DNA of 64,000 nt, from the NCBI RefSeq assembly GCF_000379105.1, contig NZ_KB900609.1, positions 3,593,078 to 3,657,077 of the forward strand, written 5' to 3'. Below the pieces are notes generated by a model. The model saw nothing but the letters and a program-made list of their open reading frames with translations, did no database searches and was not told the origin of the DNA. The translations under genes and the position numbers were made by a program. This DNA comes from Methylobacterium sp. WSM2598. Its GTDB lineage: Bacteria > Pseudomonadota > Alphaproteobacteria > Rhizobiales > Beijerinckiaceae. Positions 1-8,639 of the stretch are shown piece after piece (the stretch's first letter is position 1; the number at the start of each line of letters is the position of its first letter).

Positions 1-2
1 CG

Positions 3-248
3 GTCGGCGGCAACGGGGCCGTCCACGGCCGGGTCGGGCTCCTCGCCCACACCTACATGCTCGGCCCGACCGGCGCCTCGAACGGCTGCGTCTCGTTCCG
101 CCACTACGACCGCTTCCTGCAGGCCTTCCTGCGCGGCGAGGTGCAGCGCCTCGTCGTGGTGGCGGGGCGCGGCCCGGACGGGCCGCCCGCCGCGCCCGAC
201 CGCCGCATCGGCCTGTCGGAGCGGCCCGCCACCGGCGGGGGCGCCTAA
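3..248 (+). CDS. DUF2778/Tlde1-type domain protein, C-terminal part
   Basis: The gene starts before the window; its frame is open from base 3 and ends at TAA 246-248, leaving about 81 residues. The visible part contains HGRVGLLAHTYMLGPTGASN followed directly by GCVSF, a His and a Cys spaced as in DUF2778 (Tlde1-like, L,D-transpeptidase fold) proteins of Rhizobiales, where the Cys is the proposed nucleophile. The last 25 residues are Pro/Arg-rich and probably disordered. The family is thought to act on peptidoglycan or in the periplasm. The assignment rests on one motif; the N-terminus and any signal peptide are outside the window. Confidence 0.6.
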   Translation, partial: VGGNGAVHGRVGLLAHTYMLGPTGASNGCVSFRHYDRFLQAFLRGEVQRLVVVAGRGPDGPPAAPDRRIGLSERPATGGGA

Positions 249-440
249 GCGGAATTGCGCCCGGCAACTCTGCTTAACTCTTGTTCCTGCATCTTTTTGG
301 CCGCCGAACCGGTGACCATTTCGGCACCGGCCGGGACCGGCCGGCGGAATGATGCCTAGGCCCCGCCTCGGCCGCCCTCGCGCCGCGGCGTGCGCGACGG
401 ACGTCGATCGCCCGCGCGGGCGAGGGCGCCGGGACCGCCC

Positions 441-1241
441 CTACTCCCCTCCGTCGATGCGCTTGCCGATGATGGCGATGGCGCGCTGGTAGACGGAGGC
501 GGCGTTCCAGCCCTGGATCGCCGCGAAGTTCGGCTCGCCCGGCTGGTAGCCGGCGCCGCGCTGCCAGCCATGCGCGCGCAGGAAGTTCGCCGTCGAATTG
601 AGCGCGTTCGACACGTTGTCGAGGCTGCCGCCCGTGCCGTAATTCAGCACGTTCTTGGGCAGGAACTGGGTGTGGCCGACCTCGCCATGCGCGGCGCCGC
701 GGGTGCTCGGCGACATGACGCCCCGGTCGATCAGCGCCAGCGCGGCGTAGAGCTGGTCCGTGAAATAGGCCGAGCGGCGGCAATCGTAGGCGAGCGTCGC
801 CACCGCCGAGAGGGTGTTCACGTTGCCCTTCACGGCGCCGAAGCCCGTCTCCATGCCCCAGATCGCCAGGAGCGGCCCGGGCGGCACGCCGTAGCGCTGC
901 TCGATCCCGGCGAACAGGGCGGCGTTCGAGGCCCTCAGCGCCCGCCCGCGCGAGACGATGGCCGGCCCGCCGCGCTTGGCCATGAACTGCTCCAGCGAGA
1001 GCCGGAAGCTCTTCTGGCCGCGATCCGCCGCGATGGTGGGGGAGGAGTAGGAGGTGCCCATCAGCGCCTGGAGGCTCGCCGCGCTCGCCCGGCCCCGCGC
1101 CTCCTCGGCGAATTCTCGCTTCCACGCCTCGAACCCGCCCGGACCGTTGCCGCACTGGGCGGCCTCGGCCGCGCCCGCCGCGACCATGAACGCCGCGAGA
1201 CCTACCCCGAGATAGGGCTTTGCGTACCCAGCACCGCTCAT
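441..1241 (-). CDS. Lytic murein transglycosylase (MltB/SLT_2 type)
   Basis: A periplasmic muramidase-like enzyme that would cleave the MurNAc-GlcNAc bond to give anhydromuropeptides. The 266-residue product has an N-terminal signal peptide (hydrophobic 10-28, cleavage probably near Ala28) and the catalytic glutamate E131 in IWGMETGFG, followed by the family's NTLSAVATLAYD and GHTQFLPKN stretches. There is no C-terminal peptidoglycan-binding domain, so this is a short form. A GTG lies five codons upstream at 1256, but ATG 1241 is preceded at six bases by GAGGGAG, so 1241 is preferred. The gene is convergent with the DUF2778-type gene, another wall-related protein. There is no proper lipobox before Cys30, so a soluble rather than lipid-anchored form is inferred. 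Confidence 0.88.
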   Translation of the reverse strand: MSGAGYAKPYLGVGLAAFMVAAGAAEAAQCGNGPGGFEAWKREFAEEARGRASAASLQALMGTSYSSPTIAADRGQKSFRLSLEQFMAKRGGPAIVSRGRALRASNAALFAGIEQRYGVPPGPLLAIWGMETGFGAVKGNVNTLSAVATLAYDCRRSAYFTDQLYAALALIDRGVMSPSTRGAAHGEVGHTQFLPKNVLNYGTGGSLDNVSNALNSTANFLRAHGWQRGAGYQPGEPNFAAIQGWNAASVYQRAIAIIGKRIDGGE

Positions 1242-1597
1242 CGCAGACTCCCTCACCCCGGCGGACCTCGTCCGACCGGCCGTCCTTCCGCATACTTAGC
1301 CGTTCGTCCGGCCACGGCTACGCCCCGTTCGACGCGGCTCGACTTCGGATGCGGGCCCGATGGCGATCCGCAACACTGTGTTGTGCCGCTGCATCGCTGC
1401 CCTGCACCTCCCGCTCCACCGAGCCCGATTTTCCGCGCGCCGCCAAGGCACGAGTGAGGCAGGCGGCGCCGAGCCGGGCGGCGGCGCGTCGAAATCGGTG
1501 GAGAACCGGGCCTGTCCGGCCGGATCAGGGAACTTAGATACGGGCGGGATGTATGTACCTCGATCCCCCGCGGGATCGGCAGCGGAAGGGCGTGTGC
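1242..1597. other. Divergent intergenic region, no gene seen
   Basis: This gap separates the minus-strand transglycosylase from the first epimerase of the glycan locus and must hold both promoters. I see no small gene. The one symmetrical element is CAACAC-T-GTGTTG at 1371-1383, a possible operator half-site pair, but nothing else supports that reading. Confidence 0.4.
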
Positions 1598-2728
1598 GTG
1601 CCGCAGACCATCCTGATCACCGGCGGAGCCGGTTTCATCGGCCGGGCGGTCGCCCGGGCCCTTGTCGCGAGAGGCGACCGGGTTCGCGTCCTCGACAGCC
1701 TGATCGAGCAGGTGCATGGCGGCCTCGCGCGGCCGGACGACATGCCGGACGACCTGCCGGACGCGGTCGACCTGCGGCGCGGCGACGTGCGCGACCCGGC
1801 CGCGGTGGCGCAGGTGCTGATCGGCGTCGACAAGGTCATCCACCTCGCCGCGGAGGTGGGGGTCGGCCAGAGCATGTACGCGGTCGAGCGCTACGTCTCG
1901 GTCAACGACGTCGGGACGGCGGTGCTGTTCCAGGCGCTGATCCAGCGGCCCGTCGAGCGGGTCGTCGTCGCCTCCTCGATGAGCATCTACGGCGAGGGGC
2001 TCTACCGCGACGCGGAGGGCCGGCTCGTGGAGGACGTCGTGCGCCAGCCCCGCTCGGGGCCGGACGCGCCCTGGGACCCCCTCGATGCGGCGGGCCGCCC
2101 GCTCACCCCGGTGCCGACGCCGGAATGGAAGCGCCCGGCCCTGGCCTCGGTCTACGCCCTGTCGAAATACGCGCAGGAGCGCCTCACCCTGATGCTCGCC
2201 CCCGCCTACGGGATGGAGGGCGTCGCCCTGCGCCTCTGGAATGCCTACGGGCCGGGCCAGGCCCTCTCCAACCCCTACACGGGCGTCCTGGCGATCTTCG
2301 CCTCGCGCCTCCACAACGGGGCGGCCCCGGTGATGTTCGAGGACGGGCAGCAGCTGCGCGACTTCGTGCACGTCGACGACGTCGCGCAGTCCTTCCTGCT
2401 CGCGCTCGACCGGCCGGAGGCGGCCGGTCAGGTCTACAACATCGGCTCGGGCGTCTCCCGCTCGGTGAGCGAGGTCGGGACGCTCCTCGCCCGCGCCATG
2501 GGCCGCAGCGAGATCCGCCCGGAGATCGCCGGCAAGCTGCGGGCGGGCGACATCCGCCACTGCATCCCGGACATCACCAAGGCGCAAACCGAGCTCGGCT
2601 ACGCGCCCCGCCGCGACTTCGCGGACGGGCTCGCGGAGCTCGCGGCCTGGGTCGCCGCGCAATCCGATGCGCAGGACCGCGTCGCCGAGGCCCGGCGCGA
2701 ACTCGAGAAGCACGGGCTCGTCGCATGA
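1598..2728 (+). CDS. NAD-dependent sugar epimerase/dehydratase (extended SDR)
   Basis: An extended short-chain dehydrogenase expected to act on a nucleotide sugar in the cytoplasm. The N-terminus shows the Rossmann loop GGAGFIG, then SSMSIYGEG and the catalytic YALSK (Tyr-x3-Lys), with RLWNAYGPGQ as the substrate-loop signature; the exact sugar cannot be told. Three starts are possible: ATG 1553, GTG 1592 and GTG 1598. GTG 1598 is chosen because GGAAGGG (1584-1590) sits seven bases before it and the family normally begins a few residues before the beta-strand ILITGG. It is the first gene of the glycan operon and overlaps the next by an ATGA junction. The reaction could be 4-epimerisation or 4,6-dehydration; similarity does not separate them. 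Confidence 0.87.
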   Translation: MPQTILITGGAGFIGRAVARALVARGDRVRVLDSLIEQVHGGLARPDDMPDDLPDAVDLRRGDVRDPAAVAQVLIGVDKVIHLAAEVGVGQSMYAVERYVSVNDVGTAVLFQALIQRPVERVVVASSMSIYGEGLYRDAEGRLVEDVVRQPRSGPDAPWDPLDAAGRPLTPVPTPEWKRPALASVYALSKYAQERLTLMLAPAYGMEGVALRLWNAYGPGQALSNPYTGVLAIFASRLHNGAAPVMFEDGQQLRDFVHVDDVAQSFLLALDRPEAAGQVYNIGSGVSRSVSEVGTLLARAMGRSEIRPEIAGKLRAGDIRHCIPDITKAQTELGYAPRRDFADGLAELAAWVAAQSDAQDRVAEARRELEKHGLVA

Positions 2729-3816
2729 GCGGGCGCAGCGACGGGGGACCCATCCTGATCACCGGCGGCGCCGGCTTCATCGGCGCGAACCTCGCGGACG
2801 CGCTCGCGGCCGAGGGCCGCGACGTGCTGATCTACGACGCGCTGCTGCGGCCCGGCGTCGAGGCCAATCTCGACTGGCTCAAGCGCCGGCACCCGCGCCG
2901 CGTCTCGGCCGTGGTGGCGGACGTGCGCGACACCGCCTCCCTCTCGGCCGCCGCCGCGCGGGCGGGGGCGGTGTTCCACTTCGCCGCCCAGGTCGCCGTG
3001 ACGACGAGCCTCGTCGCGCCGGCGGAGGATTTCGCCGTCAATCTCGGGGCGACGCTCGCCCTGCTCGAAGCCCTGCGCGGCCGGCCCGATCCCGCCCCGC
3101 TGCTGTTTTCCTCGACCAACAAGGTCTACGGGGACCTCGGCGACCTCGCCTTCCGGCGCGAGGGCGAGGCCTACCGGCCGGCGGAGGAGCGGCTGCACCG
3201 CCACGGCATCGGCGAGGACCGCTCCCTGGACTTCCACACCCCCTACGGCTGCTCGAAGGGCGGCGCCGACCAGTACGTGCTCGATTACGCCCGCAGCTTC
3301 GGCGTGCCGACCTGCGTGATGCGCATGAGCTGCATCTACGGCCCGCGCCAGATGGGCACCGAGGACCAGGGCTGGGTGGCGCATTTCCTGATCCGCGCCC
3401 TGGAGGGCCAGCCGATCGCCATCTACGGCGACGGCTGCCAGGTGCGCGACATCCTGCACGTGGCGGACGCGGTGGCGGCCTACCGGGCGGCGCTCGCCCG
3501 GATCGACCTCGTGAGCGGGCGCGCCTACAATCTCGGCGGCGGACCGGCCAACGCGGTGAGCCTGCGCCAGGTGCTCGCCGCGATCCGCGACATCGTCGGC
3601 CGCCCCCTCGACCTCAGCTTCCACGACTGGCGCGCGGGGGATCAGCGCTACTACGTCTCCGACACGCGCCGCGCCGGCGCCGATCTCGACCTCGCCGCGC
3701 CGATCCCGTGGCGGCGGGGTCTCGCCGACCTCGCCCGCTGGCTCGCCGAGGCGCGCGGCCTCGCCCTGCCGGAATCCGCCCCGCGCCGCGAACCCGAGCC
3801 GGTATCTTCCGCTTAA
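2725..3816 (+). CDS. NAD-dependent epimerase, CDP-paratose/tyvelose 2-epimerase-like
   Basis: A second extended SDR, 363 residues, starting at the ATG that overlaps the preceding stop (ATGA). It has GGAGFIGANL near the N-terminus, SSTNKVYGDL, the catalytic YGCSK and the strongly conserved stretch RMSCIYGPRQMGTEDQGW. That last stretch is the hallmark by which I place it with CDP-tyvelose (paratose) 2-epimerases and their relatives, rather than with UDP-glucose 4-epimerases. The product would be a nucleotide sugar for the glycosyltransferases downstream. The C-terminal 15 residues are Pro/Arg/Glu-rich and outside the fold. Substrate identity is inference; membership of the SDR family is secure. 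Confidence 0.86.
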   Translation: MSGRSDGGPILITGGAGFIGANLADALAAEGRDVLIYDALLRPGVEANLDWLKRRHPRRVSAVVADVRDTASLSAAAARAGAVFHFAAQVAVTTSLVAPAEDFAVNLGATLALLEALRGRPDPAPLLFSSTNKVYGDLGDLAFRREGEAYRPAEERLHRHGIGEDRSLDFHTPYGCSKGGADQYVLDYARSFGVPTCVMRMSCIYGPRQMGTEDQGWVAHFLIRALEGQPIAIYGDGCQVRDILHVADAVAAYRAALARIDLVSGRAYNLGGGPANAVSLRQVLAAIRDIVGRPLDLSFHDWRAGDQRYYVSDTRRAGADLDLAAPIPWRRGLADLARWLAEARGLALPESAPRREPEPVSSA

Positions 3817-3903
3817 CCAGGATCGGGCGAAAAGGCCTTGTCGCCGAAGATCGCCCCACCAGTTCCCGCAACGCGTATTCAGCCGGCGTCAGGACCTCAA
3901 TCG

Positions 3904-5202
3904 GTGAGAATTGCCCTCGTCAACCCGACCTGGACCTTCACGCAAAGCATCTATTTCGGCTGCCGCGAGGCGCATCTGCCGATCGAGCTCGGCGCCTGCA
4001 AGGTGCTGCTGGAGGCGGCGGGCCACGAGGTGCTGATGCGGGACGGGGCCCTGGACGGGCTCGGCCTGGACGCGCTGGCGGAGGAGGTCGCGGCCTTCCG
4101 CCCGGCCATGACGGTGGTGACGACCGCCCCCACCTACCTGTTCTGGCGCTGTGCCCAGCCGGAGCTGCGGGTGCCCCGGGCCTTCCTGGAGGCCCTCGGC
4201 GACCGCGGCGGCACCACGGTCGCGGTCGGCCCGCACGGCTCGGTGACGCCCGAGACCACGCTCGCCAAGCTCGGCTGCGACCTCGTGGTGCGGGGCGAGT
4301 GCGAGGAGGTGGTGGCGGCCCTGGCCGCCGGCGGCCTCGCCGCCCCCGCCCGGGTCCCCTCCCTGGCCTTCCGGGAGGAGGGCGCGATCACGGTCACGGG
4401 CGGGCCGGCGGCGACGCGCTTCACCGACCTGCCGGCGCTCGCCTGGCCGGATGGCTGGATCGCCCGGCACCACCACCATCACCACCGCTTCGACCGCGCC
4501 CCGGACGGCCCGGGCGCGGAGGTCGAGGCCTCCCGCGGCTGCCCCTACAGCTGCACCTTCTGCGCCAAGATCGATTTTCGGGACACCTATCGCCGCCGCG
4601 AGCTCCCCCTCGTGCTGGCGGAGATCGACCGGCTGATCGCCCAGGGCGTGACCTACATCTACTTCATCGACGAGATCTTCCTGCCGCAGAAGCCGCTGCT
4701 GGAGGCGCTGGTCGGCCGCGAGGTGGCGTTCGGGGTGCAGACCCGGATCGACCTGTGGAAACCCGACATGCTCGACCTCCTCGGGCGGGCCGGCTGCGTC
4801 TCGATCGAGGCCGGGGTGGAGAGCCTGACCGAGGAGGGCCGCGCCCTCCTCGACAAGAATTGCCGCGCCTCGACCGACGACCTCGCCGAGCGGCTGATCC
4901 ACGCCCGGCGCTCGGTGCCCTTCGTGCAGGCGAACCTGATCAAGGTGGCGGGCGACGACCCCGACCTCGTGGCGGCGTGGCGCGACCGGCTTCGCGCCGC
5001 CGGGGTCTGGGCCAACGACCCGGTCCCGCTCTACCCCTATCCCTCGTCGCCCGATTACCGCCGCCTGTGGGGCGCGCCGGACGGGCAGGCCTGGGAGCGG
5101 GCCCACGCCCATTACCTCGCGCAGTTCGACCGCTTCAGCGAGATCCAGGAGGAGCGGCCGGCCCCGTTGACCGAATTGGAATCCGCATGCTGCCCGGCCT
5201 GA
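3904..5202 (+). CDS. B12-binding domain radical SAM protein
   Basis: A cobalamin-dependent radical SAM enzyme of 432 residues. The N-terminal half (about 1-150) looks like a B12-binding Rossmann domain, and the radical SAM core begins with the 4Fe-4S motif C213-x3-C217-x2-C220 in GCPYSCTFC, followed by the barrel segment YIYFIDEIFLP. Six consecutive histidines (H189-H194) lie 19 residues before the first cluster Cys. From memory, NCBI models recognise a B12/radical SAM family in rhizobial glycan loci (TIGR04295), which this resembles; I cannot check that. The frame is open from TTG 3838, but GTG 3904 is preferred: AGGA lies nine bases upstream and relatives start with the strand RIALVNPTW. 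The reaction is probably methylation or rearrangement of a glycan or lipid intermediate. Confidence 0.85.
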   Translation: MRIALVNPTWTFTQSIYFGCREAHLPIELGACKVLLEAAGHEVLMRDGALDGLGLDALAEEVAAFRPAMTVVTTAPTYLFWRCAQPELRVPRAFLEALGDRGGTTVAVGPHGSVTPETTLAKLGCDLVVRGECEEVVAALAAGGLAAPARVPSLAFREEGAITVTGGPAATRFTDLPALAWPDGWIARHHHHHHRFDRAPDGPGAEVEASRGCPYSCTFCAKIDFRDTYRRRELPLVLAEIDRLIAQGVTYIYFIDEIFLPQKPLLEALVGREVAFGVQTRIDLWKPDMLDLLGRAGCVSIEAGVESLTEEGRALLDKNCRASTDDLAERLIHARRSVPFVQANLIKVAGDDPDLVAAWRDRLRAAGVWANDPVPLYPYPSSPDYRRLWGAPDGQAWERAHAHYLAQFDRFSEIQEERPAPLTELESACCPA

Positions 5203-6347
5203 CCGCCGCGCGCCCGCGCGCTCCGTCCCTCAACCTGTTCATGACCGCGGACGCGGTCGGGGGCGTCTGGCAATACGCCCTCGACCTCTGCCTCGACCTC
5301 GACCGGCGGGGCCTGCGGGTCACGCTGGCGGTGCTGGGCCCCGAGCCCAGCCTCGACCAGCTGCGGGCGGCCCGGGCCATCAGGGGGCTCGACCTGCGGG
5401 TGATGGACGTCCCCCTCGACTGGACCGCCCTGACGAGGAGCGAGGTCGAGACCGCGGCCTGGCGCGTCGCCCGCGAGGCCGAGCGGGCCGAGGCCGACCT
5501 CATCCACCTCAACAGCCCGGCGCTGGCCGGGGTGGTGCCCTTCCCGCGGCCGGTCGTCGCCGTGGCGCATTCCTGCGTGGCGACGTGGTGGGCGGCCAAT
5601 CGCCCGGGGCCGCTGCCGCCCGACCTCGCCTGGCGGGCGGCGCTGGCGGGGTCCGGCTACCGGCGGGCCGCCTGCGTGCTGGCCCCCACCCACGCCTTCG
5701 CGCAAGCCACCCGGGCGACCTACGGGCTCGCCAGCCCGCCGCGGGTGGTGCCGAACGGGCGGCGCAGCCCGGCGGAGCGCGGGCACCGCACCCCGCGCGG
5801 CGCCGCCGCCTCGCCCTTCGCCTTCACGGGCGGGCGCCTGTGGGACGAGGGCAAGGGCACCGCGACCCTCGACCGGGTCGCCGCCCGGATCGCGCCGCTC
5901 CCCTTCCTGGCCGCCGGCCCCCTCGACGGGCCCAACGCCGCCCGGGTCTCGCCCCAGCACCTGCGCTGCCTCGGCCGGCTCACCGACCAGGACATGGCGC
6001 GCTGGCTCGCGGGCGCGCCGATCTACGTCTCGGCGGCGCGCTACGAGCCCTTCGGTCTCGGCGTCCTGGAGGCGGCGAGCGCCGGCTGCCCCCTGGTCCT
6101 CTCCGACATCCCGACCTTCCGCGAGCTCTGGGACGAGGCCGCCATCTTCATCGAGCCGGAGGACGACGCGGGCTTCGCGGCGGCGGTCGCGCTCGTGGCC
6201 GGGGATCCGGCCATCCGGGCGCGGCTCGGCGCCGAGGCGAAGGCCAGGGCCGACCGGCTCACCGTCGAGGCCATGGGCGCGGGCGTGCTCGCGGCCTACG
6301 AGGCCGTGCTCGGCGAAGCTCCGCTTCGCGCCGGAGCCCCCGCGTGA
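5187..6347 (+). CDS. Glycosyltransferase family 4 protein
   Basis: A GT-B fold, retaining glycosyltransferase of 386 residues that would transfer a sugar from a nucleotide donor in the cytoplasm. The donor-binding half shows FTGGRLWDEGKG, then the conserved YEPFGLGVLEAASAGCPLV with the E-x7-E pattern of GT4 enzymes that contacts the nucleotide sugar. The start ATG 5187 lies 16 bases inside the radical SAM gene, so translation is probably coupled. Its N-terminal LFMTADAVGGVWQYALDL segment resembles GTs that act in capsule or exopolysaccharide assembly. Donor and acceptor are unknown. Confidence 0.86.
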   Translation: MLPGLTAARPRAPSLNLFMTADAVGGVWQYALDLCLDLDRRGLRVTLAVLGPEPSLDQLRAARAIRGLDLRVMDVPLDWTALTRSEVETAAWRVAREAERAEADLIHLNSPALAGVVPFPRPVVAVAHSCVATWWAANRPGPLPPDLAWRAALAGSGYRRAACVLAPTHAFAQATRATYGLASPPRVVPNGRRSPAERGHRTPRGAAASPFAFTGGRLWDEGKGTATLDRVAARIAPLPFLAAGPLDGPNAARVSPQHLRCLGRLTDQDMARWLAGAPIYVSAARYEPFGLGVLEAASAGCPLVLSDIPTFRELWDEAAIFIEPEDDAGFAAAVALVAGDPAIRARLGAEAKARADRLTVEAMGAGVLAAYEAVLGEAPLRAGAPA

Positions 6348-7501
6348 GGATCAGCGTCTTCACCCATTCCCTGCGCTCCTGCTGGAACCACGGCAACGCG
6401 CATTTCCTGCGCGGCGTCCTGCGCGAGCTGATCGCGCGCGGCCACGCGGTCGCCGTGCACGAGCCCGAGGGCGCCTGGAGCCTCGCCAACCTGCGCGCCG
6501 ACCACGGCGAGGCCGGCGCCGCCGCCTCGCTCGCGCCCTATCCGGAGCTGTCCTCGCGCATCGACCCGCCGGGCTCCGACCCGGCCGATTTCCTCGACGG
6601 GGCGGACCTCGTCCTGGTCCACGAGTGGAACGAGCCCGCCCTCGTCGCCCGCATCGGCGCGCTCCGGAAGGCCGGCGGGCGCTTCACGCTGCTGTTCCAC
6701 GACACCCATCACCGGGCGGTGAGCGAGCCCGAGGCCATGCGGGCCTTCGACCTCACGGGCTACGACGGGGTGCTCGCCTTCGGCGAGACGCTGGCCGAGG
6801 TCTATCGCGGCTGGGGCTGGGGCGACCGCGTCTTCGTCTGGCACGAGGCCGCCGACACCCGCCTGTTCCGCCCGCCGCCGCGGGAGCAGGCCCGCGCGGG
6901 CCTGGTCTGGATCGGCAATTGGGGCGACGGCGAGCGCAGCGCCGAACTGGAGACCTTCCTGTTCGGGCCGGCCGGGGCGGCTTGCCTCCCCCTCGACGTC
7001 TGGGGCGTGCGCTACCCGCCCGAGGCCCTCGCCGCCCTCGACCGGCACGGGATCCGTTACCGCGGCTGGCTGCCGAACGCCCGGGCGCCGGAGGTCTTCG
7101 CCCGCCATCTCGCCACCGTCCACGTGCCGCGGCGGTTCTACGTCGAGGCGCTGCCGGGCATCCCGACCATCCGGGTCTTCGAGGCGCTGGCCTGCGGCAT
7201 CCCCCTCGTCAGCGCGCCCTGGCGCGACAGCGAGGGCCTGTTCACCCCGGGCCGCGACTTCCTGACGGCGGCGGACGGGGCGGCGATGACCCGCCACCTG
7301 CGGGCGCTGCGCGAGGATCCCGCGCTGCGGGCGGAGCTCGCGGCGCACGGCCTCGCGACGATCCGGGCGCGCCACACCTGCGCGCACCGGGCCGAGGAAT
7401 TGCTGGCCGTGGCGGAGAGGCTGCGCGGCGCGGATGACGCGCGGCGCCGAGGGCCGGCCGCCGAAGCGGCCGCGAGAACGGCCGCGAGAACGGCCGGATG
7501 A
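6344..7501 (+). CDS. CgeB-like glycosyltransferase (first of three)
   Basis: A 385-residue GT-B-like protein related to the spore-coat maturation protein CgeB group. The start is GTG 6344, overlapping the preceding TGA (GTGA). It begins MRISVFTHSLRSCWNHGNAH (GTG read as Met). The C-terminal half has VFEALACGIPLVSAPW and then LFTPGRDFL, the acidic and glycine-rich stretch that binds the nucleotide in this superfamily. The tail carries two near-identical Ala/Arg-rich units and is probably disordered. It is the most diverged of the three consecutive relatives and may add a different residue. Function in glycan assembly is inferred from fold and context. Confidence 0.82.
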   Translation: MRISVFTHSLRSCWNHGNAHFLRGVLRELIARGHAVAVHEPEGAWSLANLRADHGEAGAAASLAPYPELSSRIDPPGSDPADFLDGADLVLVHEWNEPALVARIGALRKAGGRFTLLFHDTHHRAVSEPEAMRAFDLTGYDGVLAFGETLAEVYRGWGWGDRVFVWHEAADTRLFRPPPREQARAGLVWIGNWGDGERSAELETFLFGPAGAACLPLDVWGVRYPPEALAALDRHGIRYRGWLPNARAPEVFARHLATVHVPRRFYVEALPGIPTIRVFEALACGIPLVSAPWRDSEGLFTPGRDFLTAADGAAMTRHLRALREDPALRAELAAHGLATIRARHTCAHRAEELLAVAERLRGADDARRRGPAAEAAARTAARTAG

Positions 7502-7541
7502 GGAGGGTGCGGGTGGAATCGACGGACGGAGCGCGGGCCCG

Positions 7542-8639
7542 ATGAGCACCATCGCCTTCTACGGCTCGAGCCTCCTCTCCTCCTACTGGAACGGCGCGGC
7601 GACCTACTATCGGGGCCTGATCCGTGACCTCGCGGGGCGGGGCTGGCGCACGACCTTCTACGAGCCGGACGCGTTCGACCGGCAACGCCACCGCGACATC
7701 GACCCGCCGGACTGGGCCGCCGTGACGGTCTACCCGGCAACCGAGGAGGCGGCGCGGGCGGTCATCGCCGAGGCGGCGCGGGCCGACGTGGTGGTGAAGG
7801 CCTCCGGCGTCGGCGTGTTCGACGACCTTCTCCTCGCCGGGCTCGCCGCCGCGTCCCGGCCCGACGCCCTGCGGCTGTTCTGGGACGTGGACGCCCCGGC
7901 GACCCTCGCGGAGCTGCGCACCGCCCCCGACCACCCCCTGCGCCGGGCCCTGCCGGACCTCGACCTCGTGCTCACCTACGGGGGCGGCCCGCCGGTGGTG
8001 GAGGCCTACGAGGAGTTCGGCGCCCGGCGCTGCATCCCGATCTACAACGCCCTCGACCCCGACACCCATCACCCGGTGCCGCCGGATCCGCGCTTCGCCG
8101 CCGACCTCTCCTTCCTGGGCAACCGCCTGCCGGACCGGGAGGCGCGGGTGGAGGAGTTCTTCCTGGCCCCGGCGGCGCGCCTGCCCGAACGCGCCTTCCT
8201 GATCGGCGGCAACGGCTGGGAGTCGCGCGGGCTTCCGGCCAATGTCCGGCATCTCGGCCACGTCTCCACCCGCGACCACAACGCCTTCAACGCGACGCCG
8301 CGCGCGGTGCTCAACATCGCCCGCGACTCGATGGCGGCGACCGGCTGGTCGCCCGCCACCCGGGTCTTCGAGGCGGCGGGCGCCGGGGCCTGCCTGATCA
8401 CCGATGCCTGGACGGGCCTGGAGATGTTCCTGAGCCCCGGCGAGGAGGTGCTGGTGGCCCGCGACGGGGCCGACGTCGCCGCGCATCTGGCCGACCTCAC
8501 GGCCGAGCGCGCCGCGGCGATCGGGCGGGCGGCCCGCCGCCGCATCCTCGCCGAGCACACCTACGCGCGCCGCGGCGCCGCGGTGGACGCGATCCTGCGC
8601 GCGGCCCTGGCGGAGAAGCGCGGAGGGCGCGCCCCGTGA
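7542..8639 (+). CDS. CgeB-like glycosyltransferase (second of three)
   Basis: A 365-residue paralogue of the next gene. It starts at ATG 7542; the longer frame from 7434 adds an Arg/Pro-rich leader overlapping the previous gene and is rejected. The N-terminus YGSSLLSSYWNGAATYYRGL parallels LGLSLSSSWGNGHATTYRAL of the following gene, and both share a WDVDAP/YDIDTP element, a SFLGNR/SYLGTY element and the C-terminal FEAAGAGACLITDAW signature. That signature is followed by FLSPGEEVLVA, the usual end of the donor-binding site of the CgeB family. The two proteins probably add successive sugars of the same polymer. The donor is unknown. Confidence 0.84.
   Translation: MSTIAFYGSSLLSSYWNGAATYYRGLIRDLAGRGWRTTFYEPDAFDRQRHRDIDPPDWAAVTVYPATEEAARAVIAEAARADVVVKASGVGVFDDLLLAGLAAASRPDALRLFWDVDAPATLAELRTAPDHPLRRALPDLDLVLTYGGGPPVVEAYEEFGARRCIPIYNALDPDTHHPVPPDPRFAADLSFLGNRLPDREARVEEFFLAPAARLPERAFLIGGNGWESRGLPANVRHLGHVSTRDHNAFNATPRAVLNIARDSMAATGWSPATRVFEAAGAGACLITDAWTGLEMFLSPGEEVLVARDGADVAAHLADLTAERAAAIGRAARRRILAEHTYARRGAAVDAILRAALAEKRGGRAP

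Noticed and set aside
249..261. Partial repeat matching 44458-44470 in reverse complement
   Set aside because: Only 13 bases match; it is too short to claim a repeat family, though the AT-rich core is unusual here.
1371..1383. Operator CAACAC-T-GTGTTG before the glycan locus
   Set aside because: Short palindrome with no second copy or promoter context to support regulation.
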